Shown here: positions 7,027 to 13,863 of the stretch, one piece after another
Position numbering within the stretch: position 1 is the stretch's first letter
Layout: the number at the start of each line of letters is the position of its first letter
Source of the DNA: Akkermansia muciniphila
GTDB lineage: Bacteria > Verrucomicrobiota > Verrucomicrobiia > Limisphaerales > UBA9464
Direction: 5' to 3'
Assembly (NCBI GenBank): GCA_945883815.1
Contig: CAMCYJ010000022.1
Span: 1 to 45,748 of the forward strand
Length of the DNA: 45,748 bases
Made by a program: the position numbers and the translations under genes
Notes under the pieces: generated by a model
What the model was told of the DNA's origin: nothing
The model's database searches: none
Seen by the model: only the letters and a program-made list of their open reading frames with translations

Positions 7027-8877
7027 TCAGAACAACCGGCGCTCCTCGGTCGGATGATTGGGGGGCCAGACCCAGTCGAGGTCTTGGCTTTGCTGGGACT
7101 CGAAGACGCCGTTGTCGTCGTCGTGATTGGGGCCGACGCTGTACAGTGTGAACGTTCCGTCGGCGTTGAGGCGGTAGCGCAGCGGTTGGCCGTCCATGGG
7201 GTCGAGCGGCACCTTGGCAACGAATCGGGGCACCAACTCACCGAGGGCCTTGGGATAGGTGCCGGTCGCGAGGCGATGGCGTTCCAGCCCAGCCACGGTG
7301 ATGGCCAGGCGACTGGTCGTGAGGCTCCGGTCGGCCTTGGCGTGGACCTTGGCGAGGCCCGGCAATAACATGTGGCCGAAGATCCGGTAGGGATTGAACC
7401 GACTGCCCTTCCGATCGTAGAACCACTCGTCGATCTGTTTGGTCTCCCAGATCGAGTCCTTTGAGCCGATGCCGCGTTCCGGGTCGCAACTCTGGAGTGC
7501 GTCGACGACCTGATCCAGCACTTGCGAGTGGTAGGCCTGATTCTGCAGCAACCAAGCTCGGGGTATCATTTCTTCGATGGTTGCGGCCAAACCGTCATTG
7601 GTGGCTTCCGGTGCACCGAGCGTCTCAAACGATATTCGCCCCTGTCGCCCCAACTCGAAGGCGATCACGCCTCCGATTCGCTCGCCTCGGAAGGCCTTCA
7701 CGAGGCTGTCCCGCTGCTTTAGACCTTCGAAGCGCTGTTGGAACGCGGCCAACTGGGCGTCGGACCACGCATGTTGCGAGGTGCCGTCCCAGAAGGCGCT
7801 GTAGGCGATTGTCTGGAGAGCCACCTGGACGAGGTAGCCGATGAGCATCGGGTCTTCGCCGATCAGGTCGGCCAGGCGGAGGATGGTCTCGATGTCCTCG
7901 GCCGCGCCGACGGTATCGCCGGCAGCCACTCGTGCGGCGGCGCGGGTGCGCAGCTTCACGACCATGGATTTGTGGATGGCCAAGTGGGGTAGAAGGGCAT
8001 GGGGTCCGTCGGCATAGCGGATGTCGTACTGTGCCCGCGGTCGCCGGGTAGCCTCGGCGACCTGGTCGAGGATCGCCCGCCGGCCTTCGAACGCGAACAG
8101 GACCGCCTGGGGCGCGGGCATGACGGCCGGCGGGATGGGCAGGTGAAAGAGGTCGTTGGTCTCGCGGGGTTCGGCCTGACCCGGATCGTATACCGTCCGC
8201 TTCGCCCGGTTCGTACCGGACTTCAGTACGCTGGCCAAGGCCTCCAGGTCGGGCCCGGTGCGGCGCAATGGCTTGCCGTCCGTCGGTTTTTCCGAAACCG
8301 CCTCGGGAAAGCGCAACGCATCCTGCAGTTCGGCCAACTTCCTCTGACCGGTCCACCGGAAGGCGGTCCGACCCTGGGCGTCGTTCGTCGCGGTGTGGCT
8401 CAAGAGGCCGTCCATGAGCGGGTGACGGGCGAAGTTCTGATCATCGGGCACTTTGGGGCCCAACAGGTCCTCGTAGGTCAACGGTTCGCCGCGTTGCTTA
8501 AGGCGGGCCTCGACCGCCTGCCAGGCCCGCGCCGCACGGGCTCCTTCGATGGCGTAGGCGAGGAACACCGCCGTGACGAGGGAGGTCATGGCGATGGCCC
8601 AACGCTGGAAGGTGCGCCCCTGCACCATCCACACCGGTGGGGCTCCATGCGCCACCGCCCGGCGGTTCCAGAGCCATGGAATGAGCAGACCGGGCAGCGG
8701 CGTCAGCAGCAGGATCCGGAACGACAGGTGAACGGATCGGATCTCCAGGAAATCCAACGCCGCTCCCAGGGCCACCAAGAGCACGGGGCCGATCGTCAGG
8801 CTGGCAAGGAAGGTTCTCCAGTAGCCGAACCGTTGGTTGTCAGCCGGGAGGAGTTTGCACCATTGCAGGAGTTTCAT
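7027..8877 (-). CDS. Membrane-anchored protein with pseudopilin-like C-terminus (paralog 2)
   Basis: This 616-residue protein is the second paralog and by eye closer to the one at 17185 than to that at 3606. It begins MKLLQWCKLLPADNQRFGYW and has three N-terminal membrane helices with WNRRAV between them. The conserved block is RGEPLTYEDLLGP, VPDDQNFARHPLMDGLLSHT and FRWTGQRKLAELQ. The C-terminus carries LAITVAGLERHRLATGTYPK, VPLDPMDGQPLRYRLNADG and LYSVGPNHDDDNGVF, like a pseudopilin end, and finishes ERRLF. It is the last gene of a probable three-gene operon: ECF sigma factor, small membrane protein, then this gene, with gaps of 17 and 61 bases. That links the family to an envelope-stress or extracellular signal response. 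The molecular function is unknown. Confidence 0.82.
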   Translation of the reverse strand: MKLLQWCKLLPADNQRFGYWRTFLASLTIGPVLLVALGAALDFLEIRSVHLSFRILLLTPLPGLLIPWLWNRRAVAHGAPPVWMVQGRTFQRWAIAMTSLVTAVFLAYAIEGARAARAWQAVEARLKQRGEPLTYEDLLGPKVPDDQNFARHPLMDGLLSHTATNDAQGRTAFRWTGQRKLAELQDALRFPEAVSEKPTDGKPLRRTGPDLEALASVLKSGTNRAKRTVYDPGQAEPRETNDLFHLPIPPAVMPAPQAVLFAFEGRRAILDQVAEATRRPRAQYDIRYADGPHALLPHLAIHKSMVVKLRTRAAARVAAGDTVGAAEDIETILRLADLIGEDPMLIGYLVQVALQTIAYSAFWDGTSQHAWSDAQLAAFQQRFEGLKQRDSLVKAFRGERIGGVIAFELGRQGRISFETLGAPEATNDGLAATIEEMIPRAWLLQNQAYHSQVLDQVVDALQSCDPERGIGSKDSIWETKQIDEWFYDRKGSRFNPYRIFGHMLLPGLAKVHAKADRSLTTSRLAITVAGLERHRLATGTYPKALGELVPRFVAKVPLDPMDGQPLRYRLNADGTFTLYSVGPNHDDDNGVFESQQSQDLDWVWPPNHPTEERRLF

Positions 8878-8938
8878 GGGAGGGTTTGCAGGTTGTGGTT
8901 TGGAGGTTGGAGTTTGGCGTTGGGATACCGTTGGATTC

Positions 8939-9397
8939 TCAGCTCATTCGATTGGTCGGGAACGCCGTGGGAGGAGTGGTATTCGGGCGGTCGGAGGCCT
9001 TTGCCGGCGGGGCCGATTCGTCGGACACCGGGGCGCTGTCACGGTCCCAATCCAGAGCCGTTGCCATCAGCTCAGCGCGTTGTCGGGCCACGAGTTGCAG
9101 GGTCTCTTCAGCCCAGATGGTGTGGGAATCGGCGCTAGCGACGGAAATCTCCGGGGTCGTCAGGTGCAGGGCGGTGATGAGCGTCCAAGCGGCCGCCAGA
9201 CCGCGGATGGCCCAAGGGTGGCTCGACCAAAGAACCCGCAAAAAGGCCAGCCCATCGAAGGCGGTCGGACGCGGCTCCTGGGCGCGCAGACAGGCGCGGC
9301 GCAGGTCTGGCGGCGGCGACGCCAACGGGATGCGGGCGAGGCGGGTTTCCCAGGCATCCGGGATGTCGGAATCCGAGCGAGAAGGAGGGGTGTTCAT
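8939..9397 (-). CDS. Putative anti-sigma factor, single-pass membrane protein
   Basis: This 152-residue protein lies 17 bases downstream of the sigma factor gene. A polar N-terminus (about residues 1-60, with DAWETRLARIPLASPPPDLR) would face the cytoplasm, one membrane helix follows (WAIRGLAAAWTLITALHL, about residues 66-83), and a polar extracytoplasmic tail ends the protein. Position, size and topology are those of an anti-sigma factor. The zinc-binding HxxxCxxC motif of ZAS anti-sigma factors is absent, so it would be of another type. The start at 9397 is the only methionine that leaves a sensible leader-free N-terminus; GGAAAGG lies just upstream. Anti-sigma activity is inferred from context only. 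Confidence 0.65.
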   Translation of the reverse strand: MNTPPSRSDSDIPDAWETRLARIPLASPPPDLRRACLRAQEPRPTAFDGLAFLRVLWSSHPWAIRGLAAAWTLITALHLTTPEISVASADSHTIWAEETLQLVARQRAELMATALDWDRDSAPVSDESAPPAKASDRPNTTPPTAFPTNRMS

Positions 9398-9414
9398 GGG
9401 GTGCCTTTCCAGGG

Positions 9415-9924
9415 TCAGCGGATCTCTTCGTAAAGGGGACGCAGGCGGGCGCGCAGTTTGTCTATCCCATACCGGTAGCGGCTGGCGGCGGTGTTCGGCG
9501 GGATGTCGAGCAGCCGGGCGATCGCCTCGAAGGTCAGCCCTTCCCACAGCTTGAGGTGGACCACCGAGCGTTGGTCCTCGGGCAATTCGCCGAGGGCCTC
9601 GGCGAGGCCCAAACGAAAGGCGGACTCGTCGGGATCGGCATGGGTCGCGAACAGTTCCAGCGGCTCCTTCGACCATTGGTCCGCCACCCGGTCTCGGGTC
9701 GCCCGCCGTCGGATGCGATCGATGGCCAGATGGTGGATGGACCTCAGGAGCCACCCGCGCGCGTCCCGGACAGTTGCCGGCATTGGTTGGCGGGCCAGGC
9801 GGTGGAACTGGTCCTGCAGCAAATCCCGCGCATCGGCCTCCGACCGGGTCAGATTCAGGGCGTAGGCAAACAACGCCCCCGCATGGGCGTCATAGAGGGT
9901 TTCAATTGAGTCGGGGCCTGCCAT
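9415..9924 (-). CDS. ECF-type RNA polymerase sigma factor
   Basis: The 169-residue protein has both conserved regions of an ECF sigma factor. Sigma region 2 covers about residues 5-75 (YDAHAGALFAYALNLTRSEA, DLLQDQFHRLA, GWLLRSIHHLAIDRIRRR). Sigma region 4 covers about 110-160 (LPEDQRSVVHLKLWEGLTFE, then AIARLLDIPPNTAASRYRYG), a helix-turn-helix that would read the -35 element. The start MAGPDSIETLYDAHAG at 9924 gives the usual ECF length; the frame stays open upstream to 10242, but that part is repeat DNA. It heads an operon with a putative anti-sigma gene and paralog 2, which are its likely partner and target. Its promoter must lie between 9925 and the repeat ending at 10021. Confidence 0.9.
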   Translation of the reverse strand: MAGPDSIETLYDAHAGALFAYALNLTRSEADARDLLQDQFHRLARQPMPATVRDARGWLLRSIHHLAIDRIRRRATRDRVADQWSKEPLELFATHADPDESAFRLGLAEALGELPEDQRSVVHLKLWEGLTFEAIARLLDIPPNTAASRYRYGIDKLRARLRPLYEEIR

Positions 9925-10020
9925 CGAGATCGGTGTTCGCAGGGAGGACGCAGGACCCCGGGGGATTTGTCTGCCCAAAAACGGAGCTGGGTGGGCGAGG
10001 TTGGGTTTGTGGAAGGCCCC

Positions 10021-10380
10021 AGGGCTGTAGCCCGACGACTTCCTAGGTAGGGACCGATCTCCGAGCGGTCCGGCACCGCAGACATTGGCGCTTTCGGAGA
10101 AATCACCCCACCACGGAGCTCTGCTTGCGAGTGCCGGTTCCTGTTGTCCAATCCCTGGGCAAAGGCCCGTCCAGTTTGCGTGGTCCTCTACCGAGTTCTG
10201 GCCGAAAGGAGTGGGGCATCCAAAACCGAAAATCGGTCCCAAACCCCGTTTCCGACCGCCTCACCGTCTGCCGAGAGAATGCTGTTGCGGCCCCTTCGAC
10301 GAGGGGTGACCTTAGGGGATAGGCTGCCAAAAAGGTCCACGGGGGGAAGATTAGGCTGCATTTAGGTGGCCTAAACAACG
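10021..10380 (+). repeat. 360-base repeat, copy A, ending at a cassette boundary
   Basis: This block is about 85-90 percent identical by eye to 11305-11662. Landmarks in order: GTAGCCC; the palindrome GGACCG (10051-10056) to CGGTCC (10066-10071); GGCACCGCAGACATTGGCGC; GAGTGCCGGTTCCTGTTGTC; CGAGTTCTGGCCGAAAGGAG; a G+A-rich stretch; and finally the perfect hairpin TTTAGG-TGG-CCTAAA at 10361-10375 running into CAACG. The BrnT/BrnA cassette begins at the last base. No gene was found in it. It may hold the promoter region or primary recombination site of the array, or simply be a mobile repeat. Together with 9925-10020 and 10381-10436 it fills the space between the sigma factor and BrnT genes. Confidence 0.8.
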
Positions 10381-10408
10381 CTAGCAGAAAATATGTCTTG
10401 CTGCGATG

Positions 10409-10427
10409 AGCAATATTTTATATTGCT
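10409..10427. promoter_or_regulatory. Perfect inverted repeat upstream of brnT, likely operator
   Basis: AGCAATAT (10409-10416) and ATATTGCT (10420-10427) are perfect 8-base arms around TTT, ending 9 bases before the BrnT start codon in an AT-rich leader. BrnA antitoxins repress their own operon by binding palindromes at the promoter, so this is the natural operator candidate. The assignment rests on position and symmetry. Confidence 0.65.
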
Positions 10428-10436
10428 TATCCTCAT

Positions 10437-10730
10437 GTGAACGAGATCGCTTTCGAATGGGATTCCAGCAAGGCGGCATCGAATGCCAAGAAGCATGGCG
10501 TTTCCTTCGAGCAGGCCAGAACAGTGTTCTACGACGAGCATGCTCTGTTGATACCGGATCCTGATCATTCGACCACCGAAGACAGATTCATCATCATGGG
10601 TCTCAGTTCCGCACTGCGGGTCCTCGTCATTGTTCACTGTTTTCGCAAAAGCGGTTCGTCGATCAGAGTAATTTCGGCACGACGGGCCGGAACCAAAGAA
10701 CAGCAACCATATTGGGAGAAGAAAAAATGA
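10437..10730 (+). CDS. brnT: BrnT family type II toxin
   Basis: The 97-residue product matches BrnT ribonuclease toxins along its whole length: FEWDSSKAASNAKKHGVSFE, TVFYDEHALLIPDPDHSTTE, DRFIIMGLSSALRVLVIVH and the closing IRVISARRAGTKEQQPYWE. BrnT has a RelE-like fold and cleaves RNA to halt growth until neutralised by BrnA. The start is GTG at 10437, directly followed by the family N-terminus. The stop overlaps the BrnA start (ATGA at 10727-10730). It is the first gene of the first cassette of the array, 57 bases after the cassette boundary, with its own AT-rich leader and an operator-like palindrome. Toxin-antitoxin pairs with their own promoter are common cassette cargo and can stabilise arrays. 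Confidence 0.93.
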   Translation: MNEIAFEWDSSKAASNAKKHGVSFEQARTVFYDEHALLIPDPDHSTTEDRFIIMGLSSALRVLVIVHCFRKSGSSIRVISARRAGTKEQQPYWEKKK

Positions 10731-10939
10731 GAAAAGAGTATGATTTTTCCACGGCAAAGCAGAATCCATATGTGAAGCGTTTGAAGAAGGCGGTCACCAT
10801 TCGACTCGAACCCGATGTGATCAATTACTTTAAAGCACTTTCTACTGATACGGGGATTCCATACCAGAATCTCATCAATATGTATTTGCTCGACTGCGCT
10901 AAGGAACAACGACGACTTACATTGACCTGGAAAAAATAA
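10727..10939 (+). CDS. brnA: BrnA family antitoxin
   Basis: The 70-residue product has the BrnA_antitoxin layout: a basic N-terminus (MRKEYDFSTAKQNPYVKRLK), a ribbon strand and ribbon-helix-helix-like dimerisation unit (KAVTIRLEPDVINYFKALST), then GIPYQNLINMYLLDCAKEQR. BrnA binds BrnT and, as a dimer, the operon promoter. The start ATG at 10727 overlaps the toxin stop and is preferred over an ATG at 10712. The stop TAA at 10937-10939 is followed at once by the left core of the cassette attC, typical cassette economy. Confidence 0.9.
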   Translation: MRKEYDFSTAKQNPYVKRLKKAVTIRLEPDVINYFKALSTDTGIPYQNLINMYLLDCAKEQRRLTLTWKK

Positions 10940-11015
10940 TGCTAACGGGGCGATGGACCGAATCACCATGCCTTCGGCACTTTTGTCATGCCTCCTGCTG
11001 ATTCCGCTTCGTAAC
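10940..11015 (+). other. attC of cassette 1, degenerate or cut at its 3' end
   Basis: The left core TGCTAAC (10940-10946) directly follows the BrnA stop and is one base from the complement of the cassette start GCTAGCA. An inner stem GAATCA (10960-10965)/TGATTC (10999-11004) is visible. The expected right core GTTAGCA is missing: at 11011 the sequence reads GTAACGGGG and runs into the mini-element inverted repeat. The site was probably cut by that insertion or has decayed. Confidence 0.55.
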
Positions 11016-11298
11016 GGGGTCAGTTCTTGATATTGATAAGTAAAGCGCTCCAAGCCACCCTCCCGTCATGGCCCGCAAGTTGAGAGTCGAGCACACTCGG
11101 ACCAAGGGGGATCCAGTGAAGGTGGCTTTGGCGGCGCGCTGGCGGGCGGAGACGACGATGACGGTGGGGTGGATCGCCGAGCGCCTGGCGATGGGCACGC
11201 GCGGTTATCTGAACCATCTCTTGTATCGGCGAAGGAAGCTGGGCGGAGAGTTGACGATCTCAAGAACTGACCCCTTTTCAATATCAAGAACTGACCCC
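11016..11298. mobile_element. RAYT-derived mini-element with perfect 21-base inverted ends
   Basis: The 21 bases at 11016-11036, beginning GGGGTCAGTTCTTGAT, are the exact reverse complement of 11278-11298. Part of the right end is also repeated just inside (11258-11277, TCTCAAGAACTGACCCCTTT). Between the ends lies only the C-terminal fragment of a REP-associated tyrosine transposase. The element is too short to move itself and would depend on a full RAYT elsewhere. It sits between the remains of attC1 and copy B of the 360-base repeat. Confidence 0.75.
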
Positions 11299-11322
11299 TT
11301 TTACAGGGATGTAGCCCGATGA
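11068..11322 (+). pseudogene. RAYT transposase, C-terminal fragment
   Basis: The 84-residue frame includes VKVALAARWRAETTMTVGWI followed by AERLAMGTRGYLNHLLYRR, which matches the C-terminal helix-turn-helix of REP-associated tyrosine transposases as found in Verrucomicrobiota. The Y1_Tnp catalytic domain with its HxH motif and tyrosine is absent, so this cannot be active. The last residues (ISRTDPFSISRTDPFYRDVA) are a translation of the element's repeated end and of flanking DNA. It is a remnant, not a functional gene. Confidence 0.78.
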
Positions 11323-11662
11323 CCTCCTGGGTAGGGACCGATCTCCGAGCGGTCCGGCACCGCAGACATTGGCGCTTTCGGAGAAATCGCCCCACCACGG
11401 AGCCGCGCGCGAGTGCCGGTTCCTGTTGTCCAATCCCTTGCCAAGGGCCCGTCCAGTTTGCGTGGTCCTCTACCGAGTTCTTGCCGAAAGGAGTGGGGCA
11501 CCCAAAACCGAAAATCGGTCCCTGTCCCCGTTTCCGATCGCCTCAACGCCTGCCGACAGAATGCTGTTGCGGACCCTTCTACGAGGGTTGACCTTAGGAG
11601 AATAGCCTACCGAAAAAGTCAGCGCGGGAAGATTAGGCTGCGTTTAGGTGGCCTAAACAACG
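11305..11662 (+). repeat. 360-base repeat, copy B, ending at a cassette boundary
   Basis: This is the second copy of the block at 10021-10380, with the same order of landmarks: palindrome GGACCG (11335-11340)/CGGTCC (11350-11355), GGCACCGCAGACATTGGCGC, GAGTGCCGGTTCCTGTTGTC, CGAGTTCTTGCCGAAAGGAG. Its terminal hairpin is better: GTTTAGG-TGG-CCTAAAC at 11642-11658, then AACG. The next cassette starts at GTTGGAC (11662). It differs from copy A by scattered substitutions and a few small indels, so the duplication is not brand new. Confidence 0.8.
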
Positions 11663-11668
11663 TTGGAC

Positions 11669-12922
11669 ATGAATACCTCATTACGATTTCAGACTTGGCG
11701 GACTGTATTGGTCGGGCTTCTCTTCAATTGCTGCCCGATATCTGCCGTGGAGACTAACGACCGGATTTATGCCGAGTTCGACTTGGAGTTTAAAACCTTC
11801 CTAGCCTTGGCCAATGATCGGATTGGCAAGGAAGTCATCAAAGTCGAGCGACTGTCCGATCGATTCACTGTGCCCCAGAAGCTCACCATCAAAGGGACGC
11901 CTCACGAGATTGGCCTGGCGTTGGGACACATCGGGCAGCAGGCCAAAGCCCGCCTGCCGATGCTGACTGAAACCAATCGCGCGTTGAACCGGAAAGTCGT
12001 GGAGCTTTACCAAAAAATTTATCCGCAGTATCTCGAAGTAGTCCGAGGCGTGGCTGAAGTTTACAAAGAACCGGTGGAGCAGATTGATGTGGGAGTTTTT
12101 GAAGCCGACTTTACCACCCGGCTTTGGTGCGATCTGCTCAAGATTGAACGGTTTGATCCCGCGATCAAAAGGTTTGAGCCGCCAGTCGATTCGGGGAAAT
12201 CCAGCGAGGGCGATGCCAAGCACCATTGCAGCACGGCCTCCTATTACACGAACGGACACCAGCTCGTCGGCCGGAATTTCGACAATCCCTCGGATCGGCC
12301 CCATTATTTTACGACCATGGAGATGGCGGGAAGTTACAAGGTGATGGGCCACACGGTTTATGACATCAGCTCTTGGGTCGTGGACGGCATGAATGAAAAG
12401 GGTCTGGCTCTCTGTGTGACCACGGCCTACAACAAGGAGGAGAATTATCCCGATGAGCCGGCCATTCTCATCGGTCACCTGAGCCAGATCGTGATGCAAC
12501 GCTGCGCCACCGTGGACGAAGCGTTGGCCCTGCTCCGGACGGTGCGCGTGTGGTTTCCGTTTGAAGTCAACCACTGCCTGATTGCCGATGCCACCGGCAA
12601 AGCCGTCGTCGTCGAATGGAATCCGAAGGACTACAAGTTGCTGCTCTATGACAAGCCGGGTCCGTGGGAATTACTGACCAATACCCCTTTGGAAGAGGGC
12701 GAAGAATCACTGATGAAGAAGTGTGACCGCTATCGCGGCGCCAAGCCGCTGCTCGAAACTGGAATTCGCAATACCAAGGACATGCTCGAAGTCATGAAAG
12801 CGATGCGAATCACGTCGGGCTCAACTCGCACCCTCTGGACGACCGTGATGGACCTGAACGCGCGCACCTTTGAAGTCCGTTACTTCAAGGAGTTCGAGCG
12901 GAAATACGAATTTAAGTTTTAA
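11669..12922 (+). CDS. Secreted Ntn hydrolase, C45/choloylglycine-hydrolase type (cassette 2)
   Basis: This 417-residue protein has a signal peptide (residues 1 to about 26, RTVLVGLLFNCCPISA) and belongs to the N-terminal-nucleophile amide hydrolases. The key motif is HHCSTASYYTNGHQLVGRNF followed by DN: Cys187 is the likely nucleophile, and GRNFDN is the conserved loop shared by C45 acyltransferases and bile-salt/penicillin V acylases. WVVDGMNEKGLALCVTT follows as expected. The 160 residues before Cys187 would be a propeptide removed by self-cleavage, as in C45 enzymes. Substrate unknown; linear amides such as N-acyl amino acids, acyl-homoserine lactones or beta-lactam side chains are possible. 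A TTG at 11663 lies inside the cassette boundary; ATG 11669 gives the cleaner signal peptide. It is unusually large for cassette cargo. Confidence 0.8.
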   Translation: MNTSLRFQTWRTVLVGLLFNCCPISAVETNDRIYAEFDLEFKTFLALANDRIGKEVIKVERLSDRFTVPQKLTIKGTPHEIGLALGHIGQQAKARLPMLTETNRALNRKVVELYQKIYPQYLEVVRGVAEVYKEPVEQIDVGVFEADFTTRLWCDLLKIERFDPAIKRFEPPVDSGKSSEGDAKHHCSTASYYTNGHQLVGRNFDNPSDRPHYFTTMEMAGSYKVMGHTVYDISSWVVDGMNEKGLALCVTTAYNKEENYPDEPAILIGHLSQIVMQRCATVDEALALLRTVRVWFPFEVNHCLIADATGKAVVVEWNPKDYKLLLYDKPGPWELLTNTPLEEGEESLMKKCDRYRGAKPLLETGIRNTKDMLEVMKAMRITSGSTRTLWTTVMDLNARTFEVRYFKEFERKYEFKF

Positions 12923-12991
12923 CACTGTAGCAGTCCGCGCGCATTTCCTCAGCGGTGGTCGCACTACCTGCATGGATAATATGAACCAGTG

Positions 12992-13084
12992 GTCCAACAA
13001 TGCGCTGCAGCGAACCCGGCCATCGCATCACTGTTGCAATCGTGGCGTCTTGTGGGCCGGGTCGCTGAGCTTGGGTCGTTAGGC
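12992..13084 (+). other. attC site of cassette 2
   Basis: Left core GTCCAAC (12992-12998) and right core GTTAGGC (13078-13084) fit RYYYAAC and GTTRRRY. Between them CAGCGAACCCGGCC pairs with GGCCGGGTCGCTG except for one unpaired A, the extrahelical base that marks attC folding. The left core is the exact complement of the cassette start GTTGGAC at 11662. Its arms are nearly identical to those of attC at 13749, so both cassettes share an origin. Confidence 0.88.
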
Positions 13085-13094
13085 GACTATCGCG

Positions 13095-13460
13095 ATGAAA
13101 GCATTTTTCGTTTTCCTATTGGTTGTATCGGTCGTATTTCCGTTTTACTCGTTCATGACCACGCTGGGAGATTTCGCACACAATCAATACGCGATGCGCG
13201 TTGAGCGCCTTGAGGGAACGACTCCGATGACCAGTCCAAGTGTTCATCTCGGACTTACAAAGATGGAACTCTCCAAATTGGAAGAGACAGTCAGTTCGTC
13301 ATACGGCGCTGCGGTTCGCGACGGCTACAGACTTGGCCGGGGCTACAACAAGCTTTGGATGCAGAGTCTTGGGCTGGACGTTCTTCTTTTCGTTGCGAGC
13401 ATTGTTGGCCTCACCAAGCTACGCACTCATAGGAGAACTGAAAATGAACCTGTCGCCTAA
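13095..13460 (+). CDS. Two-helix membrane protein (cassette 3)
   Basis: I do not recognise this 121-residue protein. It has an N-terminal membrane helix (about residues 2-22, AFFVFLLVVSVVFPFYSF), a polar middle of about 70 residues with a likely amphipathic helix (LTKMELSKLEETVSSSYGAA), and a second membrane helix near the end (LGLDVLLFVASIVGL, about 92-106) followed by a basic tail. Both ends would be cytoplasmic with a periplasmic loop. The start ATG lies 17 bases after the cassette boundary, and the stop TAA is part of the closing core GCCTAAAC. Function unknown. Confidence 0.7.
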   Translation: MKAFFVFLLVVSVVFPFYSFMTTLGDFAHNQYAMRVERLEGTTPMTSPSVHLGLTKMELSKLEETVSSSYGAAVRDGYRLGRGYNKLWMQSLGLDVLLFVASIVGLTKLRTHRRTENEPVA

Positions 13461-13472
13461 ACAACGTTAGCC
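13455..13472 (+). other. Collapsed attC between cassettes 3 and 4
   Basis: GCCTAAAC (13455-13462), AAC, then GTTAGCC (13466-13472): the left core complements the cassette 3 start GTTAGGC apart from one extra A, and the right core opens cassette 4. The whole palindrome that should separate them is gone. The 12 bases GCCTAAACAACG are identical to the ends of the 360-base repeats at 10380 and 11662. Confidence 0.65.
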
Positions 13473-13480
13473 GTCACACG

Positions 13481-13744
13481 ATGCACAGGCCGCGTTCCAT
13501 CCATTGGGTATTAATATGTAGCATGCCGGTTCTGACTACAGCTTGTCACTGGACAGAGTTGGATACGCGTTTTGGCTGGCCTTTCGTTTGGGCGCTGGAT
13601 CAGTGGGATGTAAGCAACCCGACGCTTCCATTTGATTATTTTAGAGTCTTGCTGCTTGCTTGCGATATTGCGATTGGTGCGTTGGTCGGCTATGCGCTTG
13701 CGGAGGCAGCGACGCGGATGATTCAGTTTGGTTCAAAGAAATGA
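13481..13744 (+). CDS. Small putative lipoprotein with membrane helix (cassette 4)
   Basis: This 87-residue protein is not recognised. It starts MHRPRSIHWVLICSMPVLTTAC: a basic start, a short hydrophobic stretch and a possible lipobox (LTTAC, Cys22). A second hydrophobic segment (about residues 54-74, FRVLLLACDIAIGALVGYAL) could span the membrane. Aromatic-rich residues lie between (WTELDTRFGWPFVWALDQWD). The ATG lies 9 bases after the cassette boundary and the stop comes just before the attC. The size and lack of known relatives are typical of cassette proteins. Confidence 0.65.
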   Translation: MHRPRSIHWVLICSMPVLTTACHWTELDTRFGWPFVWALDQWDVSNPTLPFDYFRVLLLACDIAIGALVGYALAEAATRMIQFGSKK

Positions 13745-13748
13745 TGAC

Positions 13749-13841
13749 GGCTAACCATGCGCTGCAGCGAACCCGGCATGGCGTCGTGGTTTGCAATCGT
13801 TGCGTCCCGCGGGCCGGCTCGATGAGCTTGGGTAGTTAGGT
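13749..13841 (+). other. attC site of cassette 4
   Basis: Left core GGCTAAC (13749-13755) is the exact complement of the cassette start GTTAGCC at 13466. Right core GTTAGGT is at 13835-13841. The inner arms (GCGCTGCAGCGAACCCGGC and GGCCGGCTCGATGAGCTTGG) are close relatives of those at 12992-13084, with the same 93-base length. Confidence 0.87.
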
Positions 13842-13863
13842 TTACAGGTAAGGGAGAAGAATC

